In this document: in pieces, positions 35,314 to 44,097 of the stretch
Position numbering within the stretch: position 1 is the stretch's first letter
Layout: every line of letters starts with the position of its first letter
NCBI RefSeq assembly: GCF_013300725.1
Contig: NZ_JAAIMM010000016.1
Span: forward strand, 25,074 to 89,073
Length of the DNA stretch: 64,000 bases
DNA from: Allocoprococcus comes
GTDB lineage: Bacteria; Bacillota; Clostridia; Lachnospirales; Lachnospiraceae
Direction of reading: 5' to 3'
Notes under the pieces: generated by a model
What the model was told of the DNA's origin: nothing
The model's input: only the letters and a program-made list of their open reading frames with translations
Database searches by the model: none
Translations under genes and position numbers: made by a program

Positions 35314-35829
35314 TTAAACTACCTGTGCTGCTCTCTCCGATTCTCTTTTTACGATCGGAAGCAGCTTTTTACTTATCATTCCCATCACGAATCCGGTCAC
35401 TGTACCGGCGATCAGAAGTGCCGGAAGATAATAAACCAGTTTCAGATTCTCTACTACAATGGATGCCACGATAATCTGACCGATATTGTGTGACACGCCT
35501 CCGGCGATACTGACTCCGGCTACGGAAAATCCTTTCAGCCTCTTCATCAGTGCCATAACCAGAAAGCTTAAGATTCCTCCTGCCAGACTGTATATGATCG
35601 ACATTCCATTTCCAAACAAAAAGCCGGTCAGAAGGATCCTCATAACTACCACCAGAAATACTTCCGGAAGTTCCAGGAAATACAGCCCGGTCACAGTCAC
35701 CAGATTGGCAACTCCGAGCTTCATTCCCGGTATCCCGAAATTGATCGGTATTAAGCTTTCCACATAACTGAATATCATCGCCAGTGCAACCAGCATTGCC
35801 ATATTGGCAAGTTTTCTGTTTTTATTCAT
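35314..35829 (-). CDS. Gx transporter family / heptaprenyl diphosphate synthase component I-like membrane protein
   Basis: A 171-residue protein with five to six hydrophobic segments. IPINFGIPGMKLGVANLVTV (near 28-47) is the hallmark of the HepT/Gx transporter family, which shares the fold of ECF transporter S components. In many Clostridia such genes sit next to NusG-domain-II and FMN-binding genes, as here; the role there (a quinone/isoprenoid or flavin-related membrane component) is not established. It starts 15 bases after the NusG-II gene. Homology to ECF S components suggests small-molecule transport (inference). Confidence 0.8.
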   Translation of the reverse strand: MNKNRKLANMAMLVALAMIFSYVESLIPINFGIPGMKLGVANLVTVTGLYFLELPEVFLVVVMRILLTGFLFGNGMSIIYSLAGGILSFLVMALMKRLKGFSVAGVSIAGGVSHNIGQIIVASIVVENLKLVYYLPALLIAGTVTGFVMGMISKKLLPIVKRESERAAQVV

Positions 35830-35844
35830 CTGCTATTCCCTTTA

Positions 35845-36243
35845 TCATTTTGCGATTGTATCCGGAGCTGCATCTTCCGAATCCGATACTCCAGAATTCT
35901 GCTTACTTTCATTTTCCAGAACCTCTACCACAAGCTTATGCGGCAGACAAACGATCGTCTGTGTATGCCCGCTGATCTTTCCCTGTTCCTCGCAGTATCC
36001 ATCCGGGCAGTTTGCCTCTTCCATATACGCCTTTCCGTCTTCAATCCGGATCCGGTTATAGAAATCGCCATCCTTTACTTCGATGGTCTGATCCTTCGAT
36101 AAGGAATACGTTCCATAGATTTTCCCATCCAGCGTAACCTGGATTTGATTTCCTTCTTCCCCTCTCGTCAGTTGCATCACAAGCAGCATCGCAAGCGCAA
36201 TCACAATAATCCCTGCTCCAAGTATTAGATCTTTCTTCTTCAT
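35845..36243 (-). CDS. NusG domain II-containing protein, membrane-anchored
   Basis: A 132-residue protein with one N-terminal membrane helix (LILGAGIIVIALAMLLVMQL) and an extracytoplasmic beta domain of the NusG domain II family: VTLDGKIYGTYSLSKDQTI, then YMEEANCPDGYCEEQGKI and IVCLPHKLVVEV. The paired Cys in CPDGYC and the later VCLPH are conserved in this family and could bind metal or form a disulfide. It lies 3 bases after the Fe-S gene. NusG-II proteins recur in Rnf-like and FMN-binding loci; exact role unknown. Confidence 0.85.
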   Translation of the reverse strand: MKKKDLILGAGIIVIALAMLLVMQLTRGEEGNQIQVTLDGKIYGTYSLSKDQTIEVKDGDFYNRIRIEDGKAYMEEANCPDGYCEEQGKISGHTQTIVCLPHKLVVEVLENESKQNSGVSDSEDAAPDTIAK

Positions 36244-36246
36244 CTT

Positions 36247-37119
36247 CTATACACCAAGCCAGAGCAGAAGCATTAGTAAGATCACTGCCCGTAAAATCGT
36301 AAACCAGAATTCATTTCCGCAAAGCCCTTTCACACCGGTATGAATATTTCCTTTCGGACAGGTATCGATACATTTCTGGCACTGGAAACAGTCACCTTCT
36401 ACCTTTGGAGATCCGTCTTCCGGAAGTCCGATGTTAGAAGGACATTTCTTCGTACATGCCTTACATCCTTTGATGCAGTTTTCCCGATCTCTGTGAAGAG
36501 CGAAAAACGGCAGGACCGGAAGCAGCGAAAAAACTGCTCCCATCGGGCAGAAATTTCTGCAGAAAAAACGTTCTTCAAAGCACATTCCTGCAATGATCAG
36601 AACCAGAAGGACGAGTCCCACCAGATATCCGCCAAGCTTAAAGTTGCCGGCATGTAGCATGGAAAATACATCCCACGGGCTGGTTCCTTTTGCCTCGCTG
36701 TAGACACCTGCAAAGCACAGGATTGAAATCAGTGCCAGTACAATATATTTCAGATAACAGAGCTTTTCTGTCCATGCATCCGCGATCTGAAGAGGTTTCT
36801 TTTTTATCTTTTTACAAATCCACACATAGAGTGCATGCACGCCGTCTCCCAGCGTACCGAATGCACAGGCAAATCCGCAGAAGAATCTTCCGAACAGGAT
36901 CGTGTAAATACAGATCACAACCAGTACTGTCACAAATGAGGTCATGGAAACCTTCTCGCCTGCACCGATCTGTGTAAATATGTATTTCACTCCGGCAAAT
37001 GCCGCTGTATACACAGATGGGATAAACAGGAAATACAGTACCTGGATCAATGCTCTCAGCCATACATGTAATTTTTTTATATCTTTCGCCGTTAAATTAT
37101 GAATATCCATCTTTTTCAC
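36247..37119 (-). CDS. NapH/NosR-like 4Fe-4S membrane protein
   Basis: A 290-residue protein with about five membrane segments. Polyferredoxin signatures: CGFACAFG in the first cytoplasmic loop and CRNFCPMG in the second, as in NapH/NosR, and two 4Fe-4S ferredoxin motifs near the C-terminus (CIKGCKACTKKCP and CFQCQKCIDTCP). Such proteins move electrons between the cytoplasm or quinone pool and extracytoplasmic flavoproteins. The FMN-binding genes directly upstream supply the probable acceptor. Spacing to both neighbours is 1-3 bases, so it is tightly co-translated. Confidence 0.9.
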   Translation of the reverse strand: MKKMDIHNLTAKDIKKLHVWLRALIQVLYFLFIPSVYTAAFAGVKYIFTQIGAGEKVSMTSFVTVLVVICIYTILFGRFFCGFACAFGTLGDGVHALYVWICKKIKKKPLQIADAWTEKLCYLKYIVLALISILCFAGVYSEAKGTSPWDVFSMLHAGNFKLGGYLVGLVLLVLIIAGMCFEERFFCRNFCPMGAVFSLLPVLPFFALHRDRENCIKGCKACTKKCPSNIGLPEDGSPKVEGDCFQCQKCIDTCPKGNIHTGVKGLCGNEFWFTILRAVILLMLLLWLGV

Positions 37120-37120
37120 G

Positions 37121-37555
37121 TTACTTTACCGCCTTTTCCAGCGCCTGCTCCGATGCGTTTTTGATTCCGGTCGAGCTGAATGTCGCACCGCTAATCGTAT
37201 CTACATCCGCGCTCTGTGCATCGATGATCTTCGGAATAATATCTTTCGCCATGGAAAGGTATGCTCCGTCTTCTTTTTCCGCAGATACCACATTGATTTC
37301 TGCGATCTTGCTTTTCTCAATCTTTACTTCTACCTGGATCGTTCCACCAAATCCATCGGCTTCCCCGGTATAGGTTCCGTCCTTGTAATTTGTGGAATCT
37401 CCATTTTCGCTATCTGATTGTCCGTTTCCGACAACCTGTGCGGAAAGCCGGGCAATCTCATCTTCTTTCGCGCGCGCATCCAGCACCGAATTGTATCCCA
37501 GAAGAACCCCCACGATTGCAAGCATACTTACCAGTCTTACCCAGAATTCTCTCAT
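37121..37555 (-). CDS. FMN-binding domain protein, single domain
   Basis: A 144-residue protein with an N-terminal membrane anchor (LVSMLAIVGVLLGYNSVL) and one FMN_bind domain: DGTYTGEADGFGGTIQVEV and, near 117-128, DVDTISGATFSS. In this family the Thr of the SGAT motif is covalently flavinylated by ApbE, encoded two genes upstream. It lies one base from the Fe-S gene and 2 bases from the multi-domain protein. Equivalent in role to RnfG/NqrC-type flavin carriers (inference). Confidence 0.92.
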   Translation of the reverse strand: MREFWVRLVSMLAIVGVLLGYNSVLDARAKEDEIARLSAQVVGNGQSDSENGDSTNYKDGTYTGEADGFGGTIQVEVKIEKSKIAEINVVSAEKEDGAYLSMAKDIIPKIIDAQSADVDTISGATFSSTGIKNASEQALEKAVK

Positions 37556-37557
37556 TG

Positions 37558-39330
37558 TTATTCAGCCTCCGTATCTGTCGGTCTTTCTGCTGCTTTCAGT
37601 ACTTTTTTGCATCCTTCCAGGATTGCATTGGAAGAGCAGGTTGCGTGGGAAACAGTATCGATGTCCTCCGACATTCCTTTTTCTATGATCTGAGATACCA
37701 CGCCTTTTATGCTTGACGTACCATTTGCTGCTTTCAAGATATATCTGTCATTGTCGCTTGCACCATCACCTGTAATATCTGTAATCGCTACAATCTTATC
37801 ATCACGGATCGTCACTGACATCGTCAGATTATATCCTTCAAAATCTTCGTCTTCATCTGGTTCACAAGGTACGGTCACTTCATAGGTTCCACTGAAATAC
37901 TTCGTATTTTCCTCGTCTTTTCCATCCTTCGATTCAAGCTGTGCGATTGCCTTTTTCAGCTTTTCTGCTGCTTTGTCAACCGCAGTCTGTTTCGTTTCCT
38001 CCAGAGCTTCTTTTGCATCCGCAAGTCTTGTCTGAAGAACTGCCCAGCTTGCCTCTGTGTATGCATCCTCTTCCAGCTTCTCAGCTTTCTCGATCAGTTC
38101 TTCTAACTCTGTCACATCCGGCTTCTCATCAATGGATTCTCCATTTGTCACTTTCTCAGCCTGTTTCAGTGCATTCTTGATTGCATTTAACAGTCCTTTG
38201 GAGCTGTAGGTTGCTCCTGACACGGTATCTACATCGTCTGTCTTCTGTGTCTTGATCACTTTCTTCACAACATCCATTGCCCGATTGAAGAACGCCTCAT
38301 CATCGGAGCTTTCTGTGATCAGGATCGCTTTGATCGTCTTTTCCTGGATCACGACTGCAACGGATACATCCCCGCTGTAGCCTTCTGCTGTTCCGTAATA
38401 GATTCCTTCCTTGTACGGAACGGTTCCGGTTACGGTAGAATTATTGTTGTCTGATGAACCATTGTTATTACTGTTGTTGTTATTGTTATTCTGTGAAGTA
38501 TCTGATGTACCATTTACCGCCGCCTGGCCCAGTGCATCCCGCACTGCCTGAATAATTCCGACCGAACTGTAGGTTGCCCCGGACACCGTATCCACATTGG
38601 TGCTCTGCTTTGCGATGATAGAATCTATCAGAGAAGCTGCTTTGGAAATGTAATCGCTTCCGTCACTGTTCTCCACAATCTGGATCGATGCAATCTTTCC
38701 TCCGCTGATTTCTACCATAACCTTCAGCGGACCGCCAAATCCGGTTCCTGAACCGTAGTAGGTTCCATCCTTATATGCTGCCGCATCCTCTACTTTTGCC
38801 ACACTGGTCGAACTTCCTGCTGCCGCCGCTGTCTGGCCGGACTGTGCCTGTCCTGTCGTGCTGTTATCCTTTTCCCCGGTCAGCGCATTTTTCACCGCAC
38901 TGATGATTCCTCTGGAACTGAAAGTTGCTCCCGATACAGTATCCACATCCAGTGTCTGTCCTTCAATGATCTTGTCGATCACCGCTTTTGCCCGCGAGAA
39001 AAATGCCGCATCATCGGAAGAACTCAGAATGTCAATCGAAACGATCTGCTTATCCTTGATCTGTACCGATACCGTAATATCTCCTGCGTACCCGGTTCCG
39101 GTTCCTTTATACACACCGTCCTCCAGATCAAACGAACCTTTGGCTGCTGTCTTTTTTTCTTCTTTCTTCTCTTTTGTCTCTTCTTTTTTTACCGGTGTTT
39201 CTTCCTGCGTCGCTGCATAGACCGGCGCTTCATATCCGCTTAAGGAGCCTGCCACGCACGCCGTAACCAGTGCAACTGAAAGAACGGGTGCAAACGGTTT
39301 TAATTTTTTACCGGTTTCTTTGATGTCCAT
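37558..39330 (-). CDS. multi-domain FMN-binding surface protein with FIVAR repeat
   Basis: A 590-residue secreted or N-anchored protein. Membrane/signal segment 12-40. Three canonical FMN_bind domains at about 70-150, 187-268 and 306-390, with flavinylation motifs VDTVSGATFSS, VDTVSGATYSS and VDTVSGATYSS; an Asn-rich linker at 279-298; a FIVAR-type helical region at 404-468; and a fourth, divergent domain at 478-583 whose motif reads DIDTVSHATCSS (Gly replaced by His, Cys after the Thr). Three covalent FMN groups on one polypeptide would form a flavin wire outside the membrane. It follows apbE by 28 bases. Confidence 0.92.
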   Translation of the reverse strand: MDIKETGKKLKPFAPVLSVALVTACVAGSLSGYEAPVYAATQEETPVKKEETKEKKEEKKTAAKGSFDLEDGVYKGTGTGYAGDITVSVQIKDKQIVSIDILSSSDDAAFFSRAKAVIDKIIEGQTLDVDTVSGATFSSRGIISAVKNALTGEKDNSTTGQAQSGQTAAAAGSSTSVAKVEDAAAYKDGTYYGSGTGFGGPLKVMVEISGGKIASIQIVENSDGSDYISKAASLIDSIIAKQSTNVDTVSGATYSSVGIIQAVRDALGQAAVNGTSDTSQNNNNNNSNNNGSSDNNNSTVTGTVPYKEGIYYGTAEGYSGDVSVAVVIQEKTIKAILITESSDDEAFFNRAMDVVKKVIKTQKTDDVDTVSGATYSSKGLLNAIKNALKQAEKVTNGESIDEKPDVTELEELIEKAEKLEEDAYTEASWAVLQTRLADAKEALEETKQTAVDKAAEKLKKAIAQLESKDGKDEENTKYFSGTYEVTVPCEPDEDEDFEGYNLTMSVTIRDDKIVAITDITGDGASDNDRYILKAANGTSSIKGVVSQIIEKGMSEDIDTVSHATCSSNAILEGCKKVLKAAERPTDTEAE

Positions 39331-39358
39331 CTCTCATTATCCTCTCATTTCATGCAAA

Positions 39359-40450
39359 TTATTTCATAATAACCTTCATGCCAAGATCCGTTGTAAAGCT
39401 GTCTTTCAGACCTTCTGTCACATAAATCGTTCCATCATCTGTCGCAAGGATCGCCTCAAACTCATCGCTGTGCGCCTTCCAGAACTCTGCCGCTTTTTCT
39501 TCTCCCATGATAAAAAGCGAGGTAGAAAGTCCGTCTGCAAGGGTTCCGTCCGAGCTTACGATCGTGACAGATACCAGTCCGTTCTCTGCCGGATATCCGG
39601 TCTTCGGATCAATAATGTGATGATAGGTCATACCATCTTGTTCAAAATAGCGTTCATATCCACCGGATGTGATCACCGCTTTATCCCGAATGGATAAAAC
39701 TCCCAGATAATCCTCCGTGTCGTCCGGACTCTGTACCGCAACCCGCCAGTCGCTTCCGTCTGTCTTGGTTCCGAGTGCCTGTACATTTCCACCCAGATTT
39801 ACCAGACCACTTGTAATCCCGCTTTCTTTGAAAATATCCATAATCCGCGAAGAAGTATAGCCTTTTGCAATTCCTCCGAGGTCGATTTTCATCTGGTCAT
39901 CTTCAAAAGAGAGTTCTCTCGTATCCTTATCGTATGAGATCTTCGCTGCATCCACATGCTTCAGAAGCCCTGTCAGTTCGTCAGCTGATGGCACACGGAA
40001 ATTCTGTGTCGGAAATCCCCACGCCTCCATAACCGGATAAATTGCGATATCAAATGCCCCATCCGTTTCCTTATTCAGTTCCAGTGCGCGCTTCACAAGA
40101 TATCCTCCATCTTCTGAAAGTGTTGCACTTTTCTGTTCATTCAGTTTTGCAATCTCGCTGTCTGCATTTCCCGTCGATAAAAGTGCATCCAGTCTTTTAA
40201 TCTCTGCCTCAGCAGCATCCACTGCCTCCTGTGCTTTTTCTCCATATGCAGTCACTGTCATATAAGTGTCCATTGCAAAAATGTCTTTCGACGCCTCGGT
40301 ATCCGTAGAAGTCTGCTCCGTACTCTCTTTCGAACTGGCTGTACTTTCACTTTTTATACTCTTTGTCGTATCCTGTCCACTTTGACCGCATCCGCCTGCA
40401 AATACAGATACACACAGACAGACCGCAATGATCATATTTCTGAATTTCAT
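39359..40450 (-). CDS. apbE: FAD:protein FMN transferase, lipoprotein
   Basis: A 363-residue ApbE family protein with a signal peptide and lipobox SVFAGGC (Cys21). Family motifs: FAMDTYMTVTAYG (near 57-69), IDLGGIAKGYTSSRIMD, LVNLGGNVQALG, and YHHIIDPKTGYPAENGLVSVTIV. The enzyme transfers FMN from FAD to a Thr in target proteins, using Mg2+; the HHIIDP(K/R)TG block is part of the active site. It is the first gene of the operon, and its targets are the FMN-binding proteins directly downstream. Promoter at 40490-40517. Confidence 0.95.
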   Translation of the reverse strand: MKFRNMIIAVCLCVSVFAGGCGQSGQDTTKSIKSESTASSKESTEQTSTDTEASKDIFAMDTYMTVTAYGEKAQEAVDAAEAEIKRLDALLSTGNADSEIAKLNEQKSATLSEDGGYLVKRALELNKETDGAFDIAIYPVMEAWGFPTQNFRVPSADELTGLLKHVDAAKISYDKDTRELSFEDDQMKIDLGGIAKGYTSSRIMDIFKESGITSGLVNLGGNVQALGTKTDGSDWRVAVQSPDDTEDYLGVLSIRDKAVITSGGYERYFEQDGMTYHHIIDPKTGYPAENGLVSVTIVSSDGTLADGLSTSLFIMGEEKAAEFWKAHSDEFEAILATDDGTIYVTEGLKDSFTTDLGMKVIMK

Positions 40451-40489
40451 TTTGTTTCCTCTTTGTTTGTATGTTCTAACTTAGAATAG

Positions 40490-40517
40490 TTTATATTATT
40501 ATTAGTTAGTATGTCAA
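40490..40517 (-). promoter_or_regulatory. promoter of the apbE flavin redox operon
   Basis: Minus strand: perfect -35 TTGACA (40512-40517), 16-base spacer, -10 TATAAA (40490-40495), about 40 bases before the apbE ATG. Confidence 0.7.
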
Positions 40518-40570
40518 TATTGAAATTATCAGTTAAGAAAATTTCTCATTTTACTTCTTTTTGGGATACA

Positions 40571-40625
40571 CAAAAAGAGCTTACAAAAAATGTTTCATTA
40601 CACTTTCTGCAAGCCCTTTCGCTCT
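40571..40625 (-). terminator. terminator after the GNAT gene
   Basis: Minus strand: AGAGC, GGGCTTGCAGAAA and then TTTTTTGTAAGCTCT form a long imperfect stem, followed by TTTTTG. It separates the activase/DCCP/GNAT unit from apbE. Confidence 0.75.
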
Positions 40626-40629
40626 TTTT

Positions 40630-41163
40630 CTAGTATTCTAATGTTTTACTCATGACATATCTTCGTTTCCCGCCATATTTCTTTGTCTCAAGAACTGCCT
40701 TCATTCCAAGCTTTTCCATATTGCGAAAACTGTATATATTATCCGGATGAACTGTTGCCATCAGATACCGCATCTGCTTATTTTTTACGATTTCTTCTGC
40801 CTGGCAGAAAAGCTCATATTGCAGACCATATCCCTGATACTCCGGTTCTACAACTGCGATCTCCAGATGCGCAACCCTTTCCATTTCTTCCCGGGAAATC
40901 TTCAGATATTCTCCCAGGTTATCCTCTGCCATTCCCGGGATACGGACAATCATTATCGCCGCTGTCTGTCCATCCTTCTTTGCCAGCAGGGTAAATCCTT
41001 CCTCACAGATATGCTTTGCAAGAAATCTTTCGTCCTCTGCCTCAAACCATTCCTTCACAGGAACAATTTTTCCTGCAAGCTTTACCATACGGCAAATTTC
41101 AGGAAGATCCTCCTCATTCGCCCTGCGGAACTGAAACGCATTTTTCTTCGTCATACTCTTCAT
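40630..41163 (-). CDS. GNAT family N-acetyltransferase
   Basis: A 177-residue acetyltransferase of the GNAT fold: an N-terminal FRRANEEDLPEICRMV, the acetyl-CoA-binding strand LEIAVVEPEYQGYGLQYELF (motif A, Q/R-x-x-G-x-G/A represented by QGYGLQ), and a C-terminal HPDNIYSFRNMEKLGMKAV. The acceptor is unknown. It starts immediately after the stop codon of the double-cubane protein gene, so it belongs to that operon. Confidence 0.85.
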   Translation of the reverse strand: MKSMTKKNAFQFRRANEEDLPEICRMVKLAGKIVPVKEWFEAEDERFLAKHICEEGFTLLAKKDGQTAAIMIVRIPGMAEDNLGEYLKISREEMERVAHLEIAVVEPEYQGYGLQYELFCQAEEIVKNKQMRYLMATVHPDNIYSFRNMEKLGMKAVLETKKYGGKRRYVMSKTLEY

Positions 41164-42321
41164 TTACAGCATCTCAACAAACGCAGCAAGTCTGGTGTTC
41201 AGCTGTCCGATGTCTGCCTGAGAGTAATCAGTTTCCACACTGATATACGGAATTCCCTTTTCACCTGTTACAAACTTACGGATCGTATTAGTCTCCACAT
41301 TGTAAGTATGACACGCCTGAAGGATCATATCCACTACACCGTCTACCTGATATTCATCGATCAGTCTTCCAAGAAGCTCCAGACGATTCGGATTCGGTGT
41401 CATAACCGAACATCCGATGCTGAGATATCTTCTTGCGATTGCATCGTAAATATCTTCGGCATCCTCATCCACCATCTTGTCAATAGATTTGGCACCACTG
41501 CAGTTCTCAAAAGTTACAACAATACCGCCATTGTCCTCTACCGCACGGATCACTTTTTCTGTTGCTCCTCCGATCGGACATCCTGTGATCAGAATACGCG
41601 GTTTCTTCTCTTCCATCTTGCCTTCTGCATATTCTTTTTCAATCTTCGCAGTAAGAGCATCCACTTCGCCCGGGATCAGGGAACGGTCAAATTTGAAGGT
41701 GCTTCCGTACAGAACTTTGAACAGATCCTGTCCTTTGATCGGAGCCGGATCATGTTTCATTACTTCATAAAGCTTCTTTAAGGACTGACGTGCTTTATTC
41801 TCTGTCTTTACAGCTTCACGGATCTGCTCTTCCGTGATCGTCACGCCAAATTTCTGTTCCAGATATTCCTTGAAACGGATGATCTCGCCTTTCCAGAGCT
41901 GAAGTCCCGGTTCTCTCTGGCTATTCGGAAGTTCCATGACAAATACATCTTTGAACTCTGACATATATTCATACATCTTCTTCTTTCCATCGCAGGTTGT
42001 TTCCCCAACTACTACGTCTGAGAAATAGAAGAATGGACATTTGTCTGTCTTTGCAAATCCATAACTTGATTTGATCAGCGGACAGAGATTCTTCGGAAGA
42101 TCCTTTTCTGCCTCCGGAATCGTCTCGTCCGAAGTCGAGCAAAGGCTTACACATCCTGCTCCCATCGCCATTGCAATCTCTTTCGGGAAATATGTACAGT
42201 AAGATCCCACAACCGGAACACCTTTTTCTTTCAGCTCCTTAACAGCCAAAAATGATTTCTGCCTCTGCTCCGCAAATTCTTCAAATACCTCTGGCAAATC
42301 TTTAATCAGTTCCATCTTCAT
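41164..42321 (-). CDS. 2-hydroxyacyl-CoA dehydratase D-component family / double-cubane cluster protein
   Basis: A 385-residue protein of the HgdB/FldC-like family, in the single-subunit branch (YjiM-type) that carries a double-cubane [8Fe-9S] cluster in characterised members. Conserved Cys lie in [47 protein letters not shown] and FENCSGAKS. True dehydratases have two such subunits; here only one is encoded, next to its activase, which favours an ATP-dependent reductase of unknown small substrate over a 2-hydroxyacyl-CoA dehydratase. Start overlaps the activase stop (TAATG). Confidence 0.85.
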   Translation of the reverse strand: MKMELIKDLPEVFEEFAEQRQKSFLAVKELKEKGVPVVGSYCTYFPKEIAMAMGAGCVSLCSTSDETIPEAEKDLPKNLCPLIKSSYGFAKTDKCPFFYFSDVVVGETTCDGKKKMYEYMSEFKDVFVMELPNSQREPGLQLWKGEIIRFKEYLEQKFGVTITEEQIREAVKTENKARQSLKKLYEVMKHDPAPIKGQDLFKVLYGSTFKFDRSLIPGEVDALTAKIEKEYAEGKMEEKKPRILITGCPIGGATEKVIRAVEDNGGIVVTFENCSGAKSIDKMVDEDAEDIYDAIARRYLSIGCSVMTPNPNRLELLGRLIDEYQVDGVVDMILQACHTYNVETNTIRKFVTGEKGIPYISVETDYSQADIGQLNTRLAAFVEML

Positions 42322-43091
42322 TATCTCCTTCTGTCTTTCTTTTCTCTGGCAAGAAGTGCTGCCCCGTATGCCCCCGCAAAACGGCCAAACTCTTCTGATT
42401 CCACTTTCTGATCCAGCTTGTCTGACAGGATTCCTGTGAAATAAATGCTGTGACTGAGTCCTCCGGTCAGGATCACTCTGTCTCCAAGTTCCTTTTTCTG
42501 CGCAAGCTGCACTACTTTATTGGCAACAGAATCTACCACTCCGGCCGCAATATCTTCACGCTTTTTTCCTTCTCCGATATAGTTGATCACCTCAGATTCG
42601 GCAAATACCGTACAAAGTGAACTGATCGGAATAACTTCTCCTGCTGCCGCCATATCAAATAATTCATTGATCGTAACACCCAGGCGGTTCGCCATGATTT
42701 CCAGAAACTTTCCGGTTCCCGCCGAACATTTATCATTCATCTGGAAATCGGCTACCATTCCATTCTGTACAACGATCACCTTCGTATCCTGTCCTCCCAC
42801 ATCAATGATTGAACAGTCCCCCCCTGCAAGTTCACGACCACCTCTGGCATGGCAGGTAATCTCAGTAATTACATGATCTGCAAAATCAACTGCGATTCTT
42901 CCATATCCTGTAGCAACTACCTTTGTCTCATCTGAGGTAACATCTACCCCCATCTCAAGCAGCTTATTCTTGATCTTTTCACAAGTTTCTTTGCTGCTCC
43001 ATCCTGTCGGCAGTACGAAATGTTCTTTCTTATCTCCTTCAACAACAACCTTGGATGCTGTTGATCCGATATCAATTCCTACATAATTCAT
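42321..43091 (-). CDS. BadF/BadG/HgdC-type ATPase, dehydratase/DCCP activase
   Basis: A 256-residue ASKHA-fold ATPase starting [19 protein letters not shown] at ATG 43091, with GGGAAG upstream; an open extension of 33 codons lacks a family match. GIDIGST and [11 protein letters not shown] are phosphate-binding loops. Cys in [12 protein letters not shown] and [13 protein letters not shown] coordinate the [4Fe-4S] cluster bridging the dimer in this family. The protein injects a low-potential electron, at the cost of ATP, into its partner, here the adjacent double-cubane protein. Promoter at 43162-43190. Confidence 0.9.
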   Translation of the reverse strand: MNYVGIDIGSTASKVVVEGDKKEHFVLPTGWSSKETCEKIKNKLLEMGVDVTSDETKVVATGYGRIAVDFADHVITEITCHARGGRELAGGDCSIIDVGGQDTKVIVVQNGMVADFQMNDKCSAGTGKFLEIMANRLGVTINELFDMAAAGEVIPISSLCTVFAESEVINYIGEGKKREDIAAGVVDSVANKVVQLAQKKELGDRVILTGGLSHSIYFTGILSDKLDQKVESEEFGRFAGAYGAALLAREKKDRRR

Positions 43092-43161
43092 ATTTCTTCC
43101 CTTTTCTCTCTTTAATGACATCCTGTTTCTATGCTGTTTTTCCAAAATGCCTCTGATTATT

Positions 43162-43190
43162 AGGATAACATTTTCACAATATTTCTTCAA
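43162..43190 (-). promoter_or_regulatory. promoter of activase-DCCP-GNAT
   Basis: Minus strand: -35 TTGAAG (43185-43190), 17-base spacer, -10 TATCCT (43162-43167). Confidence 0.5.
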
Positions 43191-43302
43191 TAAAACTGCC
43201 TGTTTTACTTATTGTTTATCCGAATAGATTAACTCCTCTATAGGGTTTTTCTATTGTAAAAATTCCTCCGATATGTAGTACCTTCTATTTGGAATTTCAT
43301 GT

Positions 43303-43336
43303 TAAAAAAATGAGCCTGCCTAAAAAGCAGACTCAT
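43303..43336 (-). terminator. terminator of ecfA1-ecfA2-ecfT-truA
   Basis: Minus strand: ATGAGTCTGC and GCAGGCTCAT (one wobble) around TTTTTAG, followed by TTTTTTT. It lies a few bases past the truA stop. Confidence 0.87.
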
Positions 43337-43339
43337 GCA

Positions 43340-44086
43340 CTATTCTTTATTCTGATAGCTGATTTCCATCAGGCAGAGTCCCTGCGGCGGTGCTGTGACC
43401 GCTTCCCTGGTTCTTTCTCCGCCTTCCAAAAGTTCCTTTACCTTTTCCGGTTCGTAAAATCCTCTTCCGACACGCACCAGTACCCCGGCTATGATGCGCA
43501 CCATGTTATACAAAAATCCATTTCCCGTAATCCGAATCGTAATATGCTCTCCGCTTTGCAGAATCTGCAAATCCGTGATTGTCCGCACCGTTGTCTTTGC
43601 ATTCGTACGGATACAGCAAAATGGTGCAAAATCGTGTTCTCCTACCAGATAAGCCGCTCCGCGCCTCATCTGCTCCACGTCCAGATCAAAACTTACAAAG
43701 TAATTATAAAGCCTCTCTGTCGGAATCGGCACTTTCGTATTGATGATGTGATATTCATAGGTTTTCAGAGTATCCTGATAACGTGGATGCCAGGTAAGGT
43801 CCACTTCATCTGATCTCACGACTACAATGTCCTTCGGCAGCCGCTGATTCAGTGCGTAGGAAAAGCGCTCCGCCGGAATCCGGCTTTCGGTGTCAAATAC
43901 CGCAATATTTCCCCTTGCGTGAACCCCGGAATCCGTCCGGCTCGCCCCGATCACCTGGATCTCTTCTCCGGTGAGCTTACAGATTGCCTTATTCAGAACT
44001 TCCTCGATCGTAATTCCATTTGGCTGGATCTGCCAGCCACAATAATTTGTTCCATCATAAGCTACGGTTAATCTGATTCTTCTCAT
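43340..44086 (-). CDS. truA: tRNA pseudouridine synthase A
   Basis: A 248-residue TruA enzyme starting MRRIRLTVAYDGTNYCGWQ at ATG 44086, with AAGGAG 7 bases upstream (an ATG at 44110 lies before this ribosome site and is rejected). The catalytic Asp is in GASRTDSGVHARGN, the TruA signature. It isomerises U38-U40 in the tRNA anticodon stem. It follows ecfT by 11 bases, the usual Firmicute order; rplM-rpsI, which usually comes next, is 37 kb downstream. Confidence 0.96.
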   Translation of the reverse strand: MRRIRLTVAYDGTNYCGWQIQPNGITIEEVLNKAICKLTGEEIQVIGASRTDSGVHARGNIAVFDTESRIPAERFSYALNQRLPKDIVVVRSDEVDLTWHPRYQDTLKTYEYHIINTKVPIPTERLYNYFVSFDLDVEQMRRGAAYLVGEHDFAPFCCIRTNAKTTVRTITDLQILQSGEHITIRITGNGFLYNMVRIIAGVLVRVGRGFYEPEKVKELLEGGERTREAVTAPPQGLCLMEISYQNKE

Positions 44087-44097
44087 CCCACAGCTCC

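Noticed and set aside
40747..41781. 344-residue plus-strand reading frame
   Set aside because: Antisense to the GNAT and double-cubane genes, whose motifs are unambiguous.
41164..43091. 2-hydroxyglutaryl-CoA dehydratase
   Set aside because: Only one dehydratase-like subunit is encoded, whereas the dehydratase needs two; no CoA-transferase or acyl-CoA dehydrogenase genes are nearby.
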